Shown: positions 38,293-49,578, numbered from the stretch's first letter. The stretch is DNA of 64,000 bases from Daldinia sp. FL1419 (GCA_025201765.1 MU623413.1:1-64000); one strand, 5' to 3'. Notes: generated by a model not told the origin, from the letters alone. Made by a program: numbers and translations.

Positions 38293-39562
38293 TACATACC
38301 TACCTACATACATGTAATGAAGCTACTTACCTCCCAGGTATGATTTGGTCAAGATACGTGGAAACGGCCTCCGAAGACCTATCACAACGATACGATAATG
38401 CAGGTAGTCATATATCAAAGAACCTTAGGGCAGCGGGTAAAGAAACCCGGCGTAATATCAAAACGTGTTTGAAATACACAAATGTACGACCTGCTAACCG
38501 TCGAAGTTCTTCCAAAAAAGAAAAAAAAAGAAAATGATATGTCGAAAAAAAAAAAGAAAAAAAAAGGAAAAACATTGACAACGAAACTTGTCAACCCGCT
38601 ATTGCTGTGAGCCGTAGGCATCCAAGAATTAGACCAGCTAACGAGCAACTCTGGCTGGCCATGAAAAAAACAGTCATATTTGCTTTATGTGCAAACCAAG
38701 GCAACCCAATCAACGCTATCAGGTCCGCCCTCTGTATATTAACTGCATATCGATGGTAGCAACCTTGCGAGTTGTTACCCCGTTTTGTTGGCAGATTACA
38801 GAAATTACAGGGTCTTTCTCTGGCAGAGTAATATTTCCAATATGCCGTAAATCTTGGCCTACAACTTGCCAGCTACGTAATGACTAACAAACGAGCTTCA
38901 GCCTCATCCAACGATTAATTGGCTGTATTCCCGGGACCAACAACGTACGTACGACGAACCGAAGTAACCGCGCCACTTCTGCTGTGAGAAGCCGGCCTAC
39001 AGAGTGCGCCTCGTCATGTAACATCCTATTGGAGGACGAGAGTTGGGCCTCACAGAATATCCATCAACCCTCGCCGGAGAGTCTGACACGTAGACCCCCC
39101 TTAGAACCAAGTCGCCCCCCGATATTCCCCCATAATCACCCATGGTTCACAACGTGCGCTCGTCATCAAGACCGAACATCGAGTGATATAGTAGGAAAAC
39201 CGTCGTACATCCCAGGACTAACTAATCCCCGTGGGGGGATACTAGTACTACCGGACCGACCCGGTACCCACGCTTCTACTTTCCATTGCCACAAAACTAT
39301 GGAGCCGGCAGTGCGGAGGCGTGGAGGCGCTTACTTGCAATCGGTTCAGATTCTCTCCGAGATTTAGATGCGCATCGCCCCAGCGTCGCCCGTTTGCGTC
39401 AAGATATCATGTAGAGGCTATGTTAACGATCCGTTCGTAAGGCCTCGTGCAACCATATAGATCGATATACGTCCGTCAGTCCTGAAATCGCTGCGCTGTT
39501 ATGCACTGCAGCCTCCCCTCCCCTGTAAAAAGTGGCTCATGAATCCCGCTGCGGGTAGAAGT

Positions 39563-39607
39563 CACTGGTTCTCGGTTCGACTTCGAGCCGGGTCCTTGCA
39601 ACCAGTG
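39563..39607. other. Stem-loop-forming inverted repeat
   Basis: CACTGGTT at 39563-39570 pairs exactly with AACCAGTG at 39600-39607, and CTCG (39571-39574) can pair with CGAG (39583-39586) inside. It contains GGTTCGACTTCGAGCC, which resembles a tRNA T-arm, but no acceptor or anticodon arm is found, so it is not called as a tRNA. Confidence 0.35.
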
Positions 39608-41312
39608 TGACTGGAGGGATATACAACATTCACGAGAGGCCATTCGTGTCAATGATTGGGCAATTTATCATTTGCCGAAAATACTAGGCGGACAGGGTAA
39701 AGGCATGTTGTACGACCTATGTATCAGCTAAAAGTTATCTTGCGTAATGGCATTTCGCTAAAGGTAAGTCACAGATCGAGCACGATGGACGAGTATGAGA
39801 TATGTTTAGTGCATGAGAGGCCTTATCTTGACATATTCCGTGGACGGCCTCAGACTACCTAAACCCGACAATGGGACTATAGGTACCTATATTTGAAGTG
39901 TGTTCGAGGTTGAAGCAGAAGTACCAAACCAGCCCTATAAGTCAATTTAGGCGCAAACACAAATAAGATGATATCTAGAAAATGAATTGTCATCGAATAT
40001 ATGATGGCTCGTATATCCCCACTATCGTAGGTGCAATAGGAGACGCTCTAATGCTCGATGAAATGACAGATGGCCTAAATGAAGCTATTCCCATTTGTTC
40101 CCCATTTGTTCCCTAAGCCCTAAACTAGGTAGGCAGGTACAAGTATCTTAGTGAGTCAATAACTATGCCAACCATCTAATTTCTTGTTTAATAAGTAGAG
40201 CTTCTTAAATCGCCGTTTGGACTATAAGATTAGGATTATTTAACGCCTATTTACCTTTAATAGGTATTTCTGGTCATCCACGACCTTCTTAATATTCTCT
40301 AGGCGTGTCTCCATAATACCTATCACAAAGTTCCAAGATTCCATGCGTGTTTGATAGTCTATATCCTTGGTCTAAGTTATTAGATCTCTGACAGATACCT
40401 AGTGTTTACACTCCAAGAGCCCTGATTAATATTCGGCTTACCCAAGTCCAGTCAAACAGAGACCAATATGGGAAAGGAGATTTAAAAGCCTATTGAATCT
40501 ATTAGACTAGCTGTTTAATTAGAATAGTATCATATTAATTATGAAGCGTTTGGGACCCGGAGGGCCTTGCTGAATGATTTATATTTGCTGTCTTATAGAA
40601 TCCCGCCATTAAGAATGTTCCTAATATCACATCATACCCAGGTAGGTATCTTTAATATCTACCTACCTGCCTGCCTCCTAACCTAGGTAGCTGACTCCCT
40701 ATCGACGACTCTCACCATCCACCCTCAGATCCTGCAACCATTATTATGAACTGATTTTTATCCAAGCCGCCATACGGTCAAATTTGGGTATACATACTCG
40801 ATAATCACCTATTTAGCATATTAACTTTGTGACATAATACTTTCCTTCCCCCGCAATCGAACAGGGCGATGATGCCCGTTAAGCAAGACATTGTCAGGTA
40901 CGTAGCTAAAGCACCTCGCTCCCTACCAAGAATCCCATAATCACTCCAAGTGATACTCAGCCACGATCCCAACATCGCAGATACCTAATTCCCTGAGTGG
41001 TGGGCGTACTTATAAGGTGATGCCTCCTATGGCTTGTCCGAACCCCACCTTGAAATAGAGGTGCCAACCGTTCCGCAAAGTTTTTTAAATTATCTTTTCT
41101 TAGAAGAAAGTCTATATATATTTGCTATATCTAGCAGGTAATTGATAGGTAGATCGACAGCATTATGCGGAGTACTATATTTATTTTCTATTGGCTATCT
41201 TCAGATCGTGGTCTCTCATAAAGGATGATAGGTAATATCATTACCGGATGGGCAACAGGTATACACTTGCACGAGATCGCGCATAGTTAAACGTTTGTAG
41301 AACCTCAAATAG

Positions 41313-41930
41313 ATGAATATGGCGCCCCCTTTTAGGGCTGACTACATCGGGTATAGAGACTTGCCTTACCTATTAGAATAGCTCATGCTTTGGGATAATC
41401 TACCAGAAAATATGTGGCATGACGCCAAATTTACCATTCCAGCACCAAATTACCAGCATGTCCAACTTAAGCCTGGTACTGCATGGACACGAGAATCTGG
41501 ATACAGTTCCGACCAAGAATACTTTAATGACCTTGCCGAATGCTACTCCGCCGAGATTTGCACGCTCTACGACGCTGGTCTCCGTAATATCCAGGTGGAC
41601 GACCCACATCTAACTTATTTCTGTTCCTCTCAGTTTATTGAAGGGTGCAAGAAAGACGGAACTGACCCAGATGAGCTTCTCGACTTATACACTCGAACGC
41701 ACAACCGGATTCTGGCGAACAAGCCTGAGAATATGCATGCGGGGATGCATCTGTGTCGAGGAAACATGTCCGGATCTACACATTGGGTCTCGGGATTGTA
41801 TGCGAAGATCGCCCATAAACCCTTCAATAAAACGGACTATCAGACCTATTATCTTAAGTTTGACGACGTCGAGAGAGAGGGTGGCTTCGAGCCCTTGAGG
41901 TTCTTACCAAAGGGATTCGGGTATCGTTAA
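41313..41930 (+). pseudogene. Truncated MetE/UROD-like (cobalamin-independent methionine synthase II family) relic
   Basis: The ATG at 41313 (or 41319) begins NMAPPFRADYIG, the usual start of the fungal MetE-C-like proteins (homocysteine methyltransferase-like), but the frame stops at about 41382 after 23 codons. The long frame from ~41385 to 41930 then resumes far into the same fold: it holds AAP-like substrate-loop sequence (FTIPAPNYQHVQLK), the metal/substrate block LYDAGLRNIQVDDPHLTYF, and LCRGNMSGSTHW, and ends FEPLRFLPKGFGYR. Roughly 150-170 residues between start and middle, and the C-terminal helix region, are missing compared with the usual ~370-aa proteins. The catalytic Cys/His of the LCRG region is partly retained. 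The 31 bases between the two parts are too few for an intron. I read this as an internally deleted pseudogene; a very short functional protein is unlikely. Confidence 0.75.
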
Positions 41931-42033
41931 AAAGAATATTTACGCTGCTGCTGCGGTTATTTCTACCTCGTGCACAAGGGATAAGCAAAGACAACGCGAT
42001 GGAATACCTTGCTATTAGCCCCCAATGTGGATT

Positions 42034-42090
<57 letters not shown>

Positions 42091-42276
42091 CTTAGCTGGC
42101 GGCTCGTGTATGACAGCGGAGAGAATGTGGGAAAAGCTGGAACTTGTGCACGATATAGCTCAAGAAGTATGGGAATGGGAATTATTTAATAATACCATTA
42201 CTCTAAGCGTCAATCTTCGTTTCGAGTGGGTTTGCTTTCTCGTATATACTTACCTTTCGAGTAGTCAGTCAACGCC
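41931..42276. other. Short spacer with microsatellite
   Basis: Contains the (TAG)19 run. An ATG-started 93-codon frame from 41999 reads through it as poly-Ser and overlaps the 3' end of the minus-strand membrane-protein gene; it is judged an artefact of the repeat. Confidence 0.6.
42034..42090 (+). repeat. (TAG)19 trinucleotide microsatellite
   Basis: Nineteen uninterrupted TAG units, about 190 bases beyond the stop of the membrane-protein gene on the other strand and ~100 bases after the MetE-like relic. Confidence 0.97.
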
Positions 42277-43284
42277 TTAAGCGGGAATGGCACCTCGACG
42301 TCGCATTCCCGTAAGTAGTCTCATGATTCTTGCGATGGTGTCTGTAAAATATATAGCTGCACCCACAGACACAGCCCTTAAGACTCCTAGAGAGAAAAGA
42401 AGGGCTATCAAATTGTAGAGGAAGTAAGTGGTGGATGAATCCTGGAATAGAACCATACGTCCCAAAGTCGCCAAATACGATATTGACTGCGCCTTAAATA
42501 TGATGTAGCAAGTGATCATACAGCACGCGATCATGAAAACATGACTGGGTCGTACTCGGCCAAATGGTTCTCTGAAGATCCATCGCCAAACATTGCCAAT
42601 AAATGTAACTGGAAAAGCAAACAGAGTTTCCAAGGTCTCTTCACTGAAAACGAAGGCTAATACACTATAGACGAAGCGGCCCCAAATGAGTAGATTCCGG
42701 ATTTCTACATGGACCACCGGTAAGGCATCGAGGTTAGTGAAATCGGCCAAATTCGGTAATCTAAAATCTTCAGTTGGTACTTGGGGGGCAAAGTGAAAAC
42801 GATCTAATACATCTTGTAATAGAATCCGGAACTCTAAATCGTGGGCTACACGATGCAAGATGTCATAAATCAAAGATTTTAGCTGCAGTAGTCGAAATCC
42901 CACAACGGAGGCTAGTAATTCATAGGCGGAGTAAATCCATCTCCCTGGGTTTAGGAATTTGAGAGCGCGGATTAATGAAGCTGGACCAGTCCATCTTATC
43001 CGGCTCCACGATATTCGAGCCCATGCTATCGGATTCACAGGTCCAGAAAGTAAGGCGTGGTATACTGAAGCTAGTCGATTCCTGTAAATGCGGGCCAGTA
43101 AACCGAGCACGAAGCGAGCCAAAGGGGGTAGATTATGATATAGGAAGAATATCGCAAAGGATATCTGCATAATATCCCATATGATACTAGATATATCCCA
43201 GAGTGTTGCTCTTATCGGAGGATCATCTGGGGGTTCGTCATCCAGAAAATCATCGCTCGGAGGTCCATCACTTGCGTGAGACAT
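42277..43284 (-). CDS. Predicted integral membrane protein, function unknown
   Basis: An intronless 335-aa frame with ATG at 43284. The N-terminus is acidic and Pro-rich (MSHASDGPPSDDFLDDEPPD). Hydrophobic segments lie at about residues 28-65 (IIWDIMQISFAIFFLYH, FVLGLLARIY), about 200-225 (LLIWGRFVYSVLAFVF), about 245-275 (VFMIACCMITCYIIF) and about 290-315 (FLYNLIALLFSLGVLRA), so three to five membrane spans are likely. Several Trp/Arg-rich amphipathic stretches lie between. The C-terminus is basic (MRRRGAIPA). I recognise no family. Its full length, ATG start and lack of stops in a zone full of broken genes argue that it is under selection or recently acquired, though expression is unproven. 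Confidence 0.65.
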   Translation of the reverse strand: MSHASDGPPSDDFLDDEPPDDPPIRATLWDISSIIWDIMQISFAIFFLYHNLPPLARFVLGLLARIYRNRLASVYHALLSGPVNPIAWARISWSRIRWTGPASLIRALKFLNPGRWIYSAYELLASVVGFRLLQLKSLIYDILHRVAHDLEFRILLQDVLDRFHFAPQVPTEDFRLPNLADFTNLDALPVVHVEIRNLLIWGRFVYSVLAFVFSEETLETLFAFPVTFIGNVWRWIFREPFGRVRPSHVFMIACCMITCYIIFKAQSISYLATLGRMVLFQDSSTTYFLYNLIALLFSLGVLRAVSVGAAIYFTDTIARIMRLLTGMRRRGAIPA

Positions 43285-44180
43285 GGCGATCAGTACTATG
43301 AGATGACGACGAAAGATACCTATAGATGACGGATTTGGGATGTCTCACGAGCTTTTATGAATAAAAGCACAATACTTAAAATATATATTTGTTACTTTCA
43401 CGTTTGTGCGTATTTGGCGATAAAGGGCCTTATTCCTATACAATCCATTTGTTTGCGCGCAATGCTCACATCGATTTAATTTTGACCCATTCTATGGTCA
43501 ACTTTGCAAGAGAATATTTGCGGCGTCGTGGGACGTTTCAGTCTCCTCTGGTTGAGTAGTAGACTGGTAGGGGTTGAAACCAAGGTATAAAAGAAAGGTT
43601 CCTAGCACGATTTAGCAAGGGGCTAAGCGTACAAACAAATCGTACCCATCACGAAGTTGCCGCTCGGTTTAAATTTAATAATATGCTCGAGTAAAGTTGA
43701 ATATTAATCAAATAGTTCAGGGCCTATCGAATATACTCTCAACCATCCTTGATGGCTCCCGTAACCCTCACACGCAGTCCCTTGTCCTTGTCTTCACCAT
43801 ACCTTATTCCTCCGTCTTTTCACATATTACGCAAGCTAGATAATTCCTCCATATACATGGCTTCTCTAAACGTGGTGATATCCCGAGCCCCCATTTAACT
43901 TGTGCATTATCCTACACCAGGACATTTCCGGTGCCTAGGTACGTTATAGGCGGGCACCACAGTCTCAAGTCGTCATTGATTATACTAATATACAATTTCA
44001 AAATTACAAGATCGAATAGAGCACGAGCTGCCTACTAATGTAGGTACCTGGATAGGTAGGTGGGTATCTCTCAAGCACCTACCCACGGCAAGATATTCTT
44101 GATCTCAACTTCGGAAACAGGCGGTATGAGACGGAAAGGTCTCCAGCCCGATTAAGTCCGCGGAGACTAGAGTATTACCT
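43285..44180. other. Intergenic region, no gene seen
   Basis: The promoter side of the membrane-protein gene. TAGGTACC/TAGGTAGG motifs occur at about 44040-44062. Confidence 0.5.
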
Positions 44181-44495
44181 TCAAAATTCCAAACAATACC
44201 CCATATCCTTCGAAGACACTAACAAAGTGAACAAGCTTTCATATACGAGAGTCGACAAGGGACGAAAGCTCTTCGTATTAGAGAGTACTATATATTTCTT
44301 CCGAACTAGGTTAGTAAAGCGACTGCCAGAATACCAGTCCGACCGCCAGTATTTGCTCTTTGTACTAGACATGCGCTTCACTACCTCCGGATCATCTGAT
44401 AGAAGTTCATTGGGGCCAACCCGGACGAGGGAGCTATACTTCTTGCTAACAGACTTGAAGGCCTCAAGTTGCGCGCCGTTTAGGGCTTGCCGCAC
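44181..44495 (-). pseudogene. Cytochrome P450 fragment (N-terminal substrate-recognition region)
   Basis: The minus-strand frame carries KKYSSLVRVGPNELLSDDPE followed by VVKRMSSTKSKYWRSDWY, a signature of fungal P450s of the pisatin-demethylase/CYP53-like group just after the membrane anchor (usually KYGPxVRIGPNEL...SDPE...RSDWY). After SGSRF the similarity fades and the frame stops. I find no I-helix, ExxR or haem-binding FxxGxxxCxG motif in the neighbouring 1.5 kb on either side. A short open frame just upstream on the same strand (44464-44790) shows no clear P450 anchor. This is therefore a remnant of a gene of roughly 500 codons. Confidence 0.7.
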
Positions 44496-44799
44496 AAGTT
44501 ATAGGTATCACAACGACGCTGGAAAAGGACCAGGGACACGACGGAGACGATACCATGAATATGCCGTCAGCAGTACGTAGCAGCCGATGGCCGAAATATT
44601 TATAAGTCCAATTGAGTCTGGGATATTCCCTAACGATGTCATGATGCTGAATAAATGGAGTTGGCTCTAGTTTGAATGCTAACCGCCAACCTGTATTGAA
44701 AGGGAGGACCGAGGGGTATATACCATTGTCTGGCCCCACACTTTTGCCCCTTTTTCTACAAATATAGGATTCTCGCAACATGATGCGCATTCGTTATCG

Positions 44800-46576
44800 T
44801 TACACAGCATTAATACGCGCATATATCAGAGCGCCTGTTTTCGTATTATTCGGGATACAATGACAGCCACTAGATGCGTGTAGTATCCAATTACCAATCG
44901 TTTCAGCGCAGGTCTCACCCCCCCAACTACCGGCAAGCCTTCATATTATTCGTCAATGGCGTCCCAAACAGGCAGAGGATCGCGGGGAAGCTCTTCTATG
45001 GTTATGACACGGGATAGTGACAGGATCCAGATCGCCATGACGTAGTTGTACTACTAGAATTGAATAAACTACCTAGGTACTCTGGTACTTCATAGGGAAG
45101 CGCGTGGTGTCTTCTTTTAGCAGGATTCTAAACGATCTATCATGCTATACAGCGTATGTATGTGCTGCTATATATCCAACTCTACGTGATTTAAATCTCA
45201 GTCTAGATATAATTGGTATTATCAATCGGCGAGCTGTATAAATACAGCACCAAATGGGCTCAAGTTACTATCCCGTAGCCGGATATTTATTAACGTCTTG
45301 TAATAGTTCAGCTTGGTATCTGATAGGCTATTCATTCCATATCCCTCAATACATCCCTTAGGAGGTAGTTAATGGATATTCTAGTTTGCAGAAACGAAGC
45401 TACTATAAATTCGTATCGAGTTCTTGTCGTGTCGGCGTTACGCTACACAGTCATCCTGAAATCGTTAACGGGATCTAGAAACTTGTAGGTATTCTTCATG
45501 ACAAGTGCCCCAGTGCAGGTACAACGTATTAATAGCGCTTGGAGGACACGGTATTCTATAGATAACATCATAGCACTTTACGGCTGGTATATTCATCCTT
45601 TACGATGCTGTGATAAAGTAGTACCTAGAGATTTCTAGGATGAATGGTTGTTGAAACCAGCCTTTGTTAATGGGTACTTGTCGATTATTATTTTCACTTT
45701 TGATATGATTTATTTACCATCTGGAGTATCGGCGCTTCAATAGCCTTCCCTTTATCATTTTTAATATCTCTGCTTTTGAAGTTCCTCCGGTAAACACCGT
45801 GGGCGCCCGTCAACTACTTAATATAGGTAGGTACCTTTCTAATACTGTCCATATACTCCCAAGTATATCTCCTATCTACATTCAATGAAAGCTAAAGTGA
45901 ATTTTACTTCAAACACCTATATGGTGGGGTTACCTAGGTAGGTAGCAGGATAGAGGAATAAGGGGGGCTAGTTATATACACGATCAATACTTACATGATA
46001 TGATTCAACCCAAAGTGTATCCGTAGTAATAGGTAAGTAGGTACTGATGGGTGACATCTTTACGTACCTTAGATAGGTACTTGTGAAATATACATCCGCA
46101 TGGTCTAATTCCTAGCGTCTCTTCATATTGAGTTGATTATTTCCCTATGTTAGGTATGTGTGTTCTTTTCTGAAGAAAGATATCGCGAAATGGCGAGATA
46201 AGTAACGCATCTTAACGCCATGGAAGAATATTCACACAACAACAGCGCCATTACCGCGTTCTTTTTCTTCTAATCTCCATATTACGGAAAGAAAAAAAAT
46301 TTTCTTTTAATCTTTTTCACCCAAACTGCCCTATTCCCTGCTAAATTTTCCCCCTACACATTACCCAACCTTCCAATATCCCAGATGCTCATGTGTAAAT
46401 ACAAAGTCTCAAGTCCAAGCAACAACACCTTAGCATTGCCATTAACCCATATTTAACATTAGTGGGACATTATTATCCATTTATAGTAGCGGCCCTCTTA
46501 CTGCCTACCCCTTTTCACTATTTTCATAGCATCCCCCTTTTTTCACCTTTCTGGCCCTCCGATATAACTTTTTATC
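44800..46576. other. Intergenic region, no gene seen
   Basis: About 1.8 kb of AT-rich non-coding sequence with frequent TAGGTA/TACCTA motifs (about 45069-45078, 45825-45835, 45932-45945, 46030-46043, 46072-46080). The final 350 bases before 46577 are pyrimidine-rich (TTTCTTTTAATCTTTTTCAC, CCCCTTTTTTCACCTTTC) and form the likely promoter of the next gene. Confidence 0.55.
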
Positions 46577-48135
46577 ATGGAATCTCTCTTCCAGAGAGTT
46601 TATAGCCAAAGTAGCGCTATAGCCCGCCACGGATGTCCCATCGAGCAAATGTTCATAGACCTGGGGAACCCTATAGAAAATGACAAGAACTGTCATAACA
46701 ACACGGACGAGCTAGATGCCAAATATCGACGTGTTCTACAACACTTCTTAGCGCAAACAGCCTCTTCTCCCGTATTCAATACACGCTCCCTAATCCTTCA
46801 GGCTGCTGTTTCCCAGGTCCTGAAATGCAATCATAGTCTACACGTTGCCTTTGTCAATCGCCTAGCTCGTATGGAAATGTTCCTACCACTACGACCCAGC
46901 CATTCGTACGAATACTATTTCTTCTGGGCTTGCCAATGGATATGCGAGGGTCGGAAGCTAGGACAACCAGCGCAGTCCAGACAACCCACCGAGCAAGGCA
47001 GATATCGGAACGGCAGGAACTACATCAACAGAGGAAACGCCAACCAGATAAACCATGACAAGGCGGCCAATGATGATAAAAGCGACATCATTTGCCTCAT
47101 ACGAATTGTCTCCCTTATAGATGCCTTCTTAGCTAGCATGGAAAACAAGGCGACCAGCCTAAAGCTGAAATCGTGCCGAGAAGTAGATGGAATAATCATG
47201 CTAGAGGAGTATCCTCTATACATGTCCGCTATGGGGGGCGAATATGTGACGCAGAAGTTTCCCTTTGACAGCTTCCGGGAAGAGCGACATGCTGTGGCAA
47301 CTCGAACCGACCAGTACGCTTCGGAGTTGAAGTACCTGATAGGTCCATTAGAGAGATATTTCTTGGACGGTGAGTCAAACTCGGTTCTGAGACTATTCAC
47401 CTATCCAGCCAGCACGCTAACAACCTTTTAGCATTATGCAAAGACTTTGAGATAGTCACCATCCTCGTCAAGAACGCCAGGCTACCCCTTTTTCGTATAT
47501 ACGAACATGGCATAACGAAGTCCAATATGATGGAACCCCACTATATTCTCCGCTTGACACTCCGTTCCGGAAAGAAGCTTGCCGTCGACCTCGCAGGAGG
47601 ACGGTACGGATGGGACGACAAGGTCATGGGCTGGGATCGTTACGAGAGAGAACGAGTTTGGAAGGTCATCGACACAACTAACATGATCCCCGCTGATTTC
47701 CGACAATCCTTCATCCCAGCAGCACAATCGGTCATTATCCACAAGAGGATGCTCGAAGACATGATCATCCATATAGATTACTTTATCCACATGGACCAAG
47801 GCACGGCGTCGACCCTAAAAATTATCAAGGACGTTGACGCCGAGGAGTGGAACGACTGGCAGAAAGGCATCGTCGATGAAGCAGCAGACCACATGGGATA
47901 TACGCTCAAGTCCTACCAGCTCAGTCGCCATGGCTTCTTATACCCCACGCCCGAGTTCAATGTGTTTGTCACTGTCGAGCCGTTGCAATACGTGGCTATG
48001 TCGCATGTCTGGCTGGAAGATGACTACGACTCCTGGATCCAGGACGAGAGCAAGGACAGGCTGAAGGATATCTGGAATGCCCGTCTAGAGGATGCGTGCG
48101 TCAGGTTCAAGCACCACGCGCTACTTTCCGAGTAA
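46577..48135 (+). CDS. Uncharacterised fungal protein (498 aa)
   Basis: Exons 46577-47369 and 47432-48135, joined across a 62-nt GTGAGT...TTTTAG intron with a GCTAAC branch site, give 498 aa. The join reads ...YFLDG-ALCKDFEIVTILVKN without a frame break. The N-terminal half is helical with several Cys and an interrupting basic/Asn-rich stretch (YRNGRNYINRGNANQINHD). The C-terminal half contains YILRLTLRSGKKLAVDLAGG followed by RYGWDDKVMGWDRYERERVW; this resembles the 'DLTGAQYGW' stretch found in many fungal proteins that elsewhere accompany MYND zinc fingers, but no MYND Cys pattern is present. There are no signal peptide or membrane segments. The pyrimidine-rich upstream region and correct splicing support an intact gene lying between relics. 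Function unknown. Confidence 0.76.
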
Positions 48136-48442
48136 GCGCATATAGATTAATCAGTGGTATGTAGGCGTAGCCGAGTTTTAGAGGAGAGAAAAGGGAGGTG
48201 AGAGGGATGTTCAAGTCACACCGGACACCGCATGCAGCATCCCTAGGGAATAGATGCTATCTATAGTAGGTAGCTTTAAGTTTGCGTTGTTTTTTATTTT
48301 TTACGTTCCTTATGTTTTTGGACGCAGTGATTTCTCAGTCGCGATAATACGTAGGTAACCTAATTTCCAACGTATTGCCCCAAGCATCAGCTCCTTTTCT
48401 ACTTATAAGAGACGCCAGTTCAAGACCCTTCGGTTTCTTGTT
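48136..48442. other. Short convergent spacer
   Basis: About 300 bases between the 498-aa gene and the 3' end of the ankyrin relic; no gene or repeat seen. Confidence 0.5.
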
Positions 48443-49274
48443 CTATCTGTCTAATATATTCCCGAGGTTGGACGTGGAATTTTTCATCAGCCAATCGTGA
48501 AATACAGCCCGGGTCCCATTGATCAATATTTTTCGTCTCCCTTTCAATGCTATCCGGATCAATTTATATTCTTGCCTTGTTAGATTCGTTCCGTAGTGGG
48601 CTATTATCGATTCTATCCCACATTTCTTTGGTTCCTTCAAGTCCACAGACGTCCAAGAATCGTGTCGCATCGGCTCGTTCTCTCGCAATTCTTTGTAAAC
48701 CCTCTTCAATGACACCACGGTGATTATTCCTAGCACCAATTAAGACAGGTTCGACGTTGGTAAGTGTTTGGTGTGTTTTAATAATTCAGCAACTATCCTT
48801 TGATGACCTGTTCTCACCGCAATAGATAACGATGTTTCAAGCCTCAAGTTGATATACACTATTTCGTCTAGTCGCCGCATTTTTTGAGATTCAAGAAGTT
48901 CCTTGATGTAAGAATCAAGACCCAAAGCAGCCGCCCACCAAAGAGCCGACCTACCACCCTCGTCATAACAATCCGCGTTGGTTCTCTGCTTGTGTAGGAT
49001 CCTCTTGAATATGGATTTGTTTCCGATTCCGACTGCCCATATCAGCGGCGGCGCAGTTATCGTCCATCTCGGTCTAAAGGTAATAGTCATCGTCCGCGCC
49101 AAGCTCCGCTAAGACATCAATAATCATGTACCAGCCCATTCTACAAGCATGAGTAAAGGCAGACATTGGTGAGGAGTCTTCGAGAGTCTCTTTTCCGAGG
49201 GGATATAGGGTAGAGCTTAAATCAGATGTTTCAACAGCTTCGGGGAGACCGGTTTCTCCTAGTTTCGTTTGCAT
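48443..49274 (-). pseudogene. Ankyrin-repeat protein gene, frameshifted
   Basis: From ATG 49274 the minus-strand frame reads to 49074 and ends in an ankyrin-like unit (SAFTHACRMGWYMIIDVLAE then LGADDDYY) at an in-frame stop. A second frame, overlapping and shifted by one base (49102-48740), continues with ankyrin units: PLIWAVGIGNKSIFKRIL, SALWWAAALGLDSYIKELLE and TSLSIAVRTGHQRIVAELLK. No GT-AG intron would bridge the two without removing repeat sequence, so a single-base frameshift is the simplest reading. A third frame (48739-48443) could be the C-terminus (SIIAHYGTNLTRQEYKLIRI) but its link is unclear. Original function is unknown; ankyrin proteins in fungi are often NLR-like or heterokaryon-incompatibility partners, which cannot be shown here. 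Confidence 0.66.
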
Positions 49275-49578
49275 CTCCCCTTTGAGCTCACGATATTACT
49301 GAGATGATAGGTTGGTTGATAGCTTATGATCCCCATGTTCAACGCGATACAGAACAACTATTCCATAGCACTCCACGATTATCATAATCTCCCAACCAGA
49401 ATGTCTTTGATCATAGTCGCTTTGCAGAAAACTCTGGCGATAAATTTCGCAGCTCTCTATAAAAGTACACCTGACTCGATTTACAGCCTCTAACCTAATA
49501 AGTTATCCTGCGAATTTCGTTCGCTTACAGATTTTAGCAACCATCAGTCGAAAGTAAAGATATAACTACTACCCGTTA
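49275..49578. other. Spacer between ankyrin relic and transposon
   Basis: About 300 bases, probably the former promoter of the ankyrin gene. Nothing else is seen. Confidence 0.5.

Larger units (their letters stand above)
36333..41312. other. 5-kb gene-free stretch upstream of Argonaute
   Basis: No supportable gene. The first kilobase is probably the Argonaute promoter/leader and contains a 9-bp minisatellite (36808-36897). TAGGTA/TACCTA motifs recur (about 36772-36782, 37427-37435, 37686-37713, 40637-40690). A (TG)15 run lies at 38261-38290 and A/G tracts at about 38514-38570. A less AT-rich patch at about 38930-39600 has a 127-codon open frame, but it starts at GTG and matches nothing I know. 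Confidence 0.55.

Noticed and set aside
38984..39367. 127-codon plus-strand frame in the less AT-rich patch
   Set aside because: It begins at GTG, has erratic composition and no recognised motif; kept only as a note on the patch.
41999..42280. 93-codon ATG-started plus-strand frame with poly-Ser
   Set aside because: It consists largely of the (TAG)19 repeat, overlaps the 3' end of the minus-strand membrane-protein gene and has no recognisable domain.
49100..49160. An intron to reconcile the two ankyrin frames (GTACAT ... CTTTAG)
   Set aside because: It would remove clear ankyrin consensus sequence (IIDVLAELGADDD), so a frameshift is the better explanation.
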